Virus record (IMG/VR): IMGVR_UViG_3300044491_002161
Location: 1 to 21,379 of that record
Reading direction: 5' to 3' (one strand)
DNA from: a virus
DNA length: 21,379 nt
A program made the position numbers and the translations under genes. Shown piece by piece: positions 19,911 to 21,379 of the stretch; position 1 is the stretch's first letter, and each line of letters opens with the position of its first letter. The notes under the pieces were generated by a model. The model was not told where the DNA came from. It saw only the letters and a program-made list of their open reading frames with translations, and ran no database searches.

Positions 19911-21379
19911 ATGAAAAGAACTTTATTAGTCGGTGCAGTCTTGACTGCATTAATGACAACAACCGCGTTGTCAGATACATCAAGTATGAATACCAGTGTA
20001 ACAGGTATGGGTATACTTGAAAATGATTATGTAAAAGCAGGTGTAAACGGAACATCGGGCACATTTGGCTCAGGTGGTGGTACAAGACCAGGATTACAGT
20101 ATGATTCAACAGGCACAGGAACATTTCCTGGAGACAGTGAGCAAGGTGATTACTTAACACCAGGATCACCGTTTGATGGCTTTGCTTTAAAAATTGATGG
20201 AACAAATAGTACAAACAACAACTCAGGGTCCAATGCATGGACAGATAGTGATGGACTTACAGACGGTACTAATACATTTACTTGGAATGGTACAAACACT
20301 GCACACACAGGTTGGGAAATTGAAAACATCTATAGTTTAGGTGCTACAAGTGAATATATCGATATCACAACAAATATTACTGCAGGTGGTTCAGCAGATG
20401 ATGTTTATTTTGGACGATTTATAGATCCAGATGCTATGCCAAAAGCAGGTGATACAAGTGCTACAGATAATGTATTAGGTTACTCAGGTATTCCTGATAG
20501 TAATGTTGCATTTAGTGAAGCAACAACAAGTCGTTATGCATTGGGTTTGTATTCAACAAACTCAAACGTTGATGCTGGTATTAGCAATGGTTGGACAACA
20601 GAAGCAGACGGTTACACAGGATCACCTTACACAGATAGTGATGGCAATAGTGTAAATTATGGTAATGGTGATGACACTATTGGTTTAACTTGGCATTGGT
20701 CAGGCGTAAGTTCAGGCGATATCCTTACTGCAGAATATGCTTACATTTTTGGTCCTAGTGCTTTTGGTGCGGCTGATACTGCTATTGAAGGTGGTGCAGG
20801 TGGTGGAACTGCAGGCGAAACACCTAGCGACTGGGGTGATGTCAATGATGAAGGATCAGCAACAGATGCCGCAAGTGGTCCAACTAAAATAGGAACTGCA
20901 ACATCAAGTGTTACAAGTCACACTGCATCAGAGACTACTAAAATACAAACTATTGCTAGAGAAAAAACTACTAGTACATTTGATGTATATGATGATGGTA
21001 CAAACACACTAACAGGTACAACAGTAGAAACTCTTATGCCTTTTACAGGACGTATAGATCAAATTGCATCAGCACAAGATGTTACAAGTACTGCAATACG
21101 CAATCTAACTTTTGATGGTCCAAAAGCAATTGGTATGGATAGTAAAATGAGTGGTGGACTAACTGGTACTACAAAAGGTGCAGTATTAGGTGCTAGTAAA
21201 ATAAACAATGACACAGGGTATGCTATTGCATTAGGTGCCGCAAAACTTAGTACTAGTTTAAAAGGCAATGATGATACTGTCACTGCTAAAACAAATGTAC
21301 TGGGTGTAAATGTAGGCAAAAAAGTCACACAAGGTGATGTGACAATAGGCTTAAAACATGCAATGACAGACTATGATGT
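19911..21379 (+). CDS. Large secreted or outer-membrane protein with signal peptide (3' end outside window)
   Basis: The frame starts at ATG 19911 and stays open for 489 full codons to the window end. The first 21 residues (MKRTLLVGAVLTALMTTTALS) form a classic Sec signal peptide with a basic start, a hydrophobic core and a likely cut after ALS. The rest is rich in Gly, Thr, Ser, Asn and Asp, with few Lys or Arg and no cysteine seen. Short repeated patterns include TSGTFGSGGG, DSDGLTDGTN and VTSHTASETT. The last 60 residues show alternating strand patterns (AIALGAAKLSTSLKG, KTNVLGVNVGKK, VTIGLKHAMTD) like an outer-membrane barrel beginning. A phage gene for an exported protein could change the host surface, for example to block superinfection. 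Length and function are incomplete. Confidence 0.75.
   Translation, partial: MKRTLLVGAVLTALMTTTALSDTSSMNTSVTGMGILENDYVKAGVNGTSGTFGSGGGTRPGLQYDSTGTGTFPGDSEQGDYLTPGSPFDGFALKIDGTNSTNNNSGSNAWTDSDGLTDGTNTFTWNGTNTAHTGWEIENIYSLGATSEYIDITTNITAGGSADDVYFGRFIDPDAMPKAGDTSATDNVLGYSGIPDSNVAFSEATTSRYALGLYSTNSNVDAGISNGWTTEADGYTGSPYTDSDGNSVNYGNGDDTIGLTWHWSGVSSGDILTAEYAYIFGPSAFGAADTAIEGGAGGGTAGETPSDWGDVNDEGSATDAASGPTKIGTATSSVTSHTASETTKIQTIAREKTTSTFDVYDDGTNTLTGTTVETLMPFTGRIDQIASAQDVTSTAIRNLTFDGPKAIGMDSKMSGGLTGTTKGAVLGASKINNDTGYAIALGAAKLSTSLKGNDDTVTAKTNVLGVNVGKKVTQGDVTIGLKHAMTDYD

Noticed and set aside
1-21379. CRISPR arrays, tRNA genes and insertion sequences
   Set aside because: No regularly spaced repeats, no cloverleaf apart from the tmRNA, and no transposase motif were seen on reading the window.

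Overview
The window looks like a stretch of a T4-type marine myovirus genome that infects an alphaproteobacterium. A SAR11/Pelagibacter-like host is my best guess, from inference only. The DNA is AT-rich and every convincing gene lies on the + strand. Genes are tightly packed, often joined by TAATG or ATGA overlaps. Phage origin is shown by a tail spike with an Mtd-type N-terminus and a pectate-lyase-like beta-helix, a PAAR spike-tip protein, a set of small proteins with a head-targeting-like N-terminus, a class Ia ribonucleotide reductase with glutaredoxin, and repeated copies of the T4-type late promoter octamer (TATAAATA and one-base variants) in the gaps before genes. The host guess rests on a circularly permuted, alphaproteobacterial-type tmRNA gene.

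Layout. 1-691: the end of one unknown gene and a second unknown gene. 840-1094: a coiled-coil protein with a C-terminal membrane segment (holin-like or XhlA-like). 1126-5916: a run of small or acidic proteins, several beginning M-[KR]-[IL]-x-E, interrupted by a PhyH-type Fe(II)/2-oxoglutarate oxygenase. 5920-7001: an unknown protein, then a RecB-like PD-(D/E)XK nuclease with its own sigma70-type promoter. 7028-8608: tail spike. 8707-14202: nrdA, nrdB, four small phage genes and a glutaredoxin, a deoxynucleotide supply block. 14211-16770: PAAR protein, a large glycine/serine-rich structural protein and an unknown. 16790-17105: a late promoter followed by the permuted two-piece tmRNA. 17128-19735: a small basic protein, a MIP18/SufT-type protein, a Bax inhibitor-1 family membrane protein, serine hydroxymethyltransferase and a bL33-like ribosomal protein. 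19857-end: a long inverted repeat, then a large secreted protein with a signal peptide that runs off the window.

How the parts fit. NrdA, NrdB, glutaredoxin and serine hydroxymethyltransferase would raise deoxynucleotide and one-carbon (thymidylate) supply. The tmRNA and the bL33-like protein act on the ribosome. The SufT-like and Bax-inhibitor-like proteins could adjust Fe-S protein maturation and membrane proteolysis. The most striking feature is that a tmRNA with a readable tag (A-NDNFASEELRLAA) sits directly behind a perfect T4-type late promoter, which suggests the virus times its own ribosome-rescue RNA to late infection. No tRNA, CRISPR array or insertion sequence was seen.
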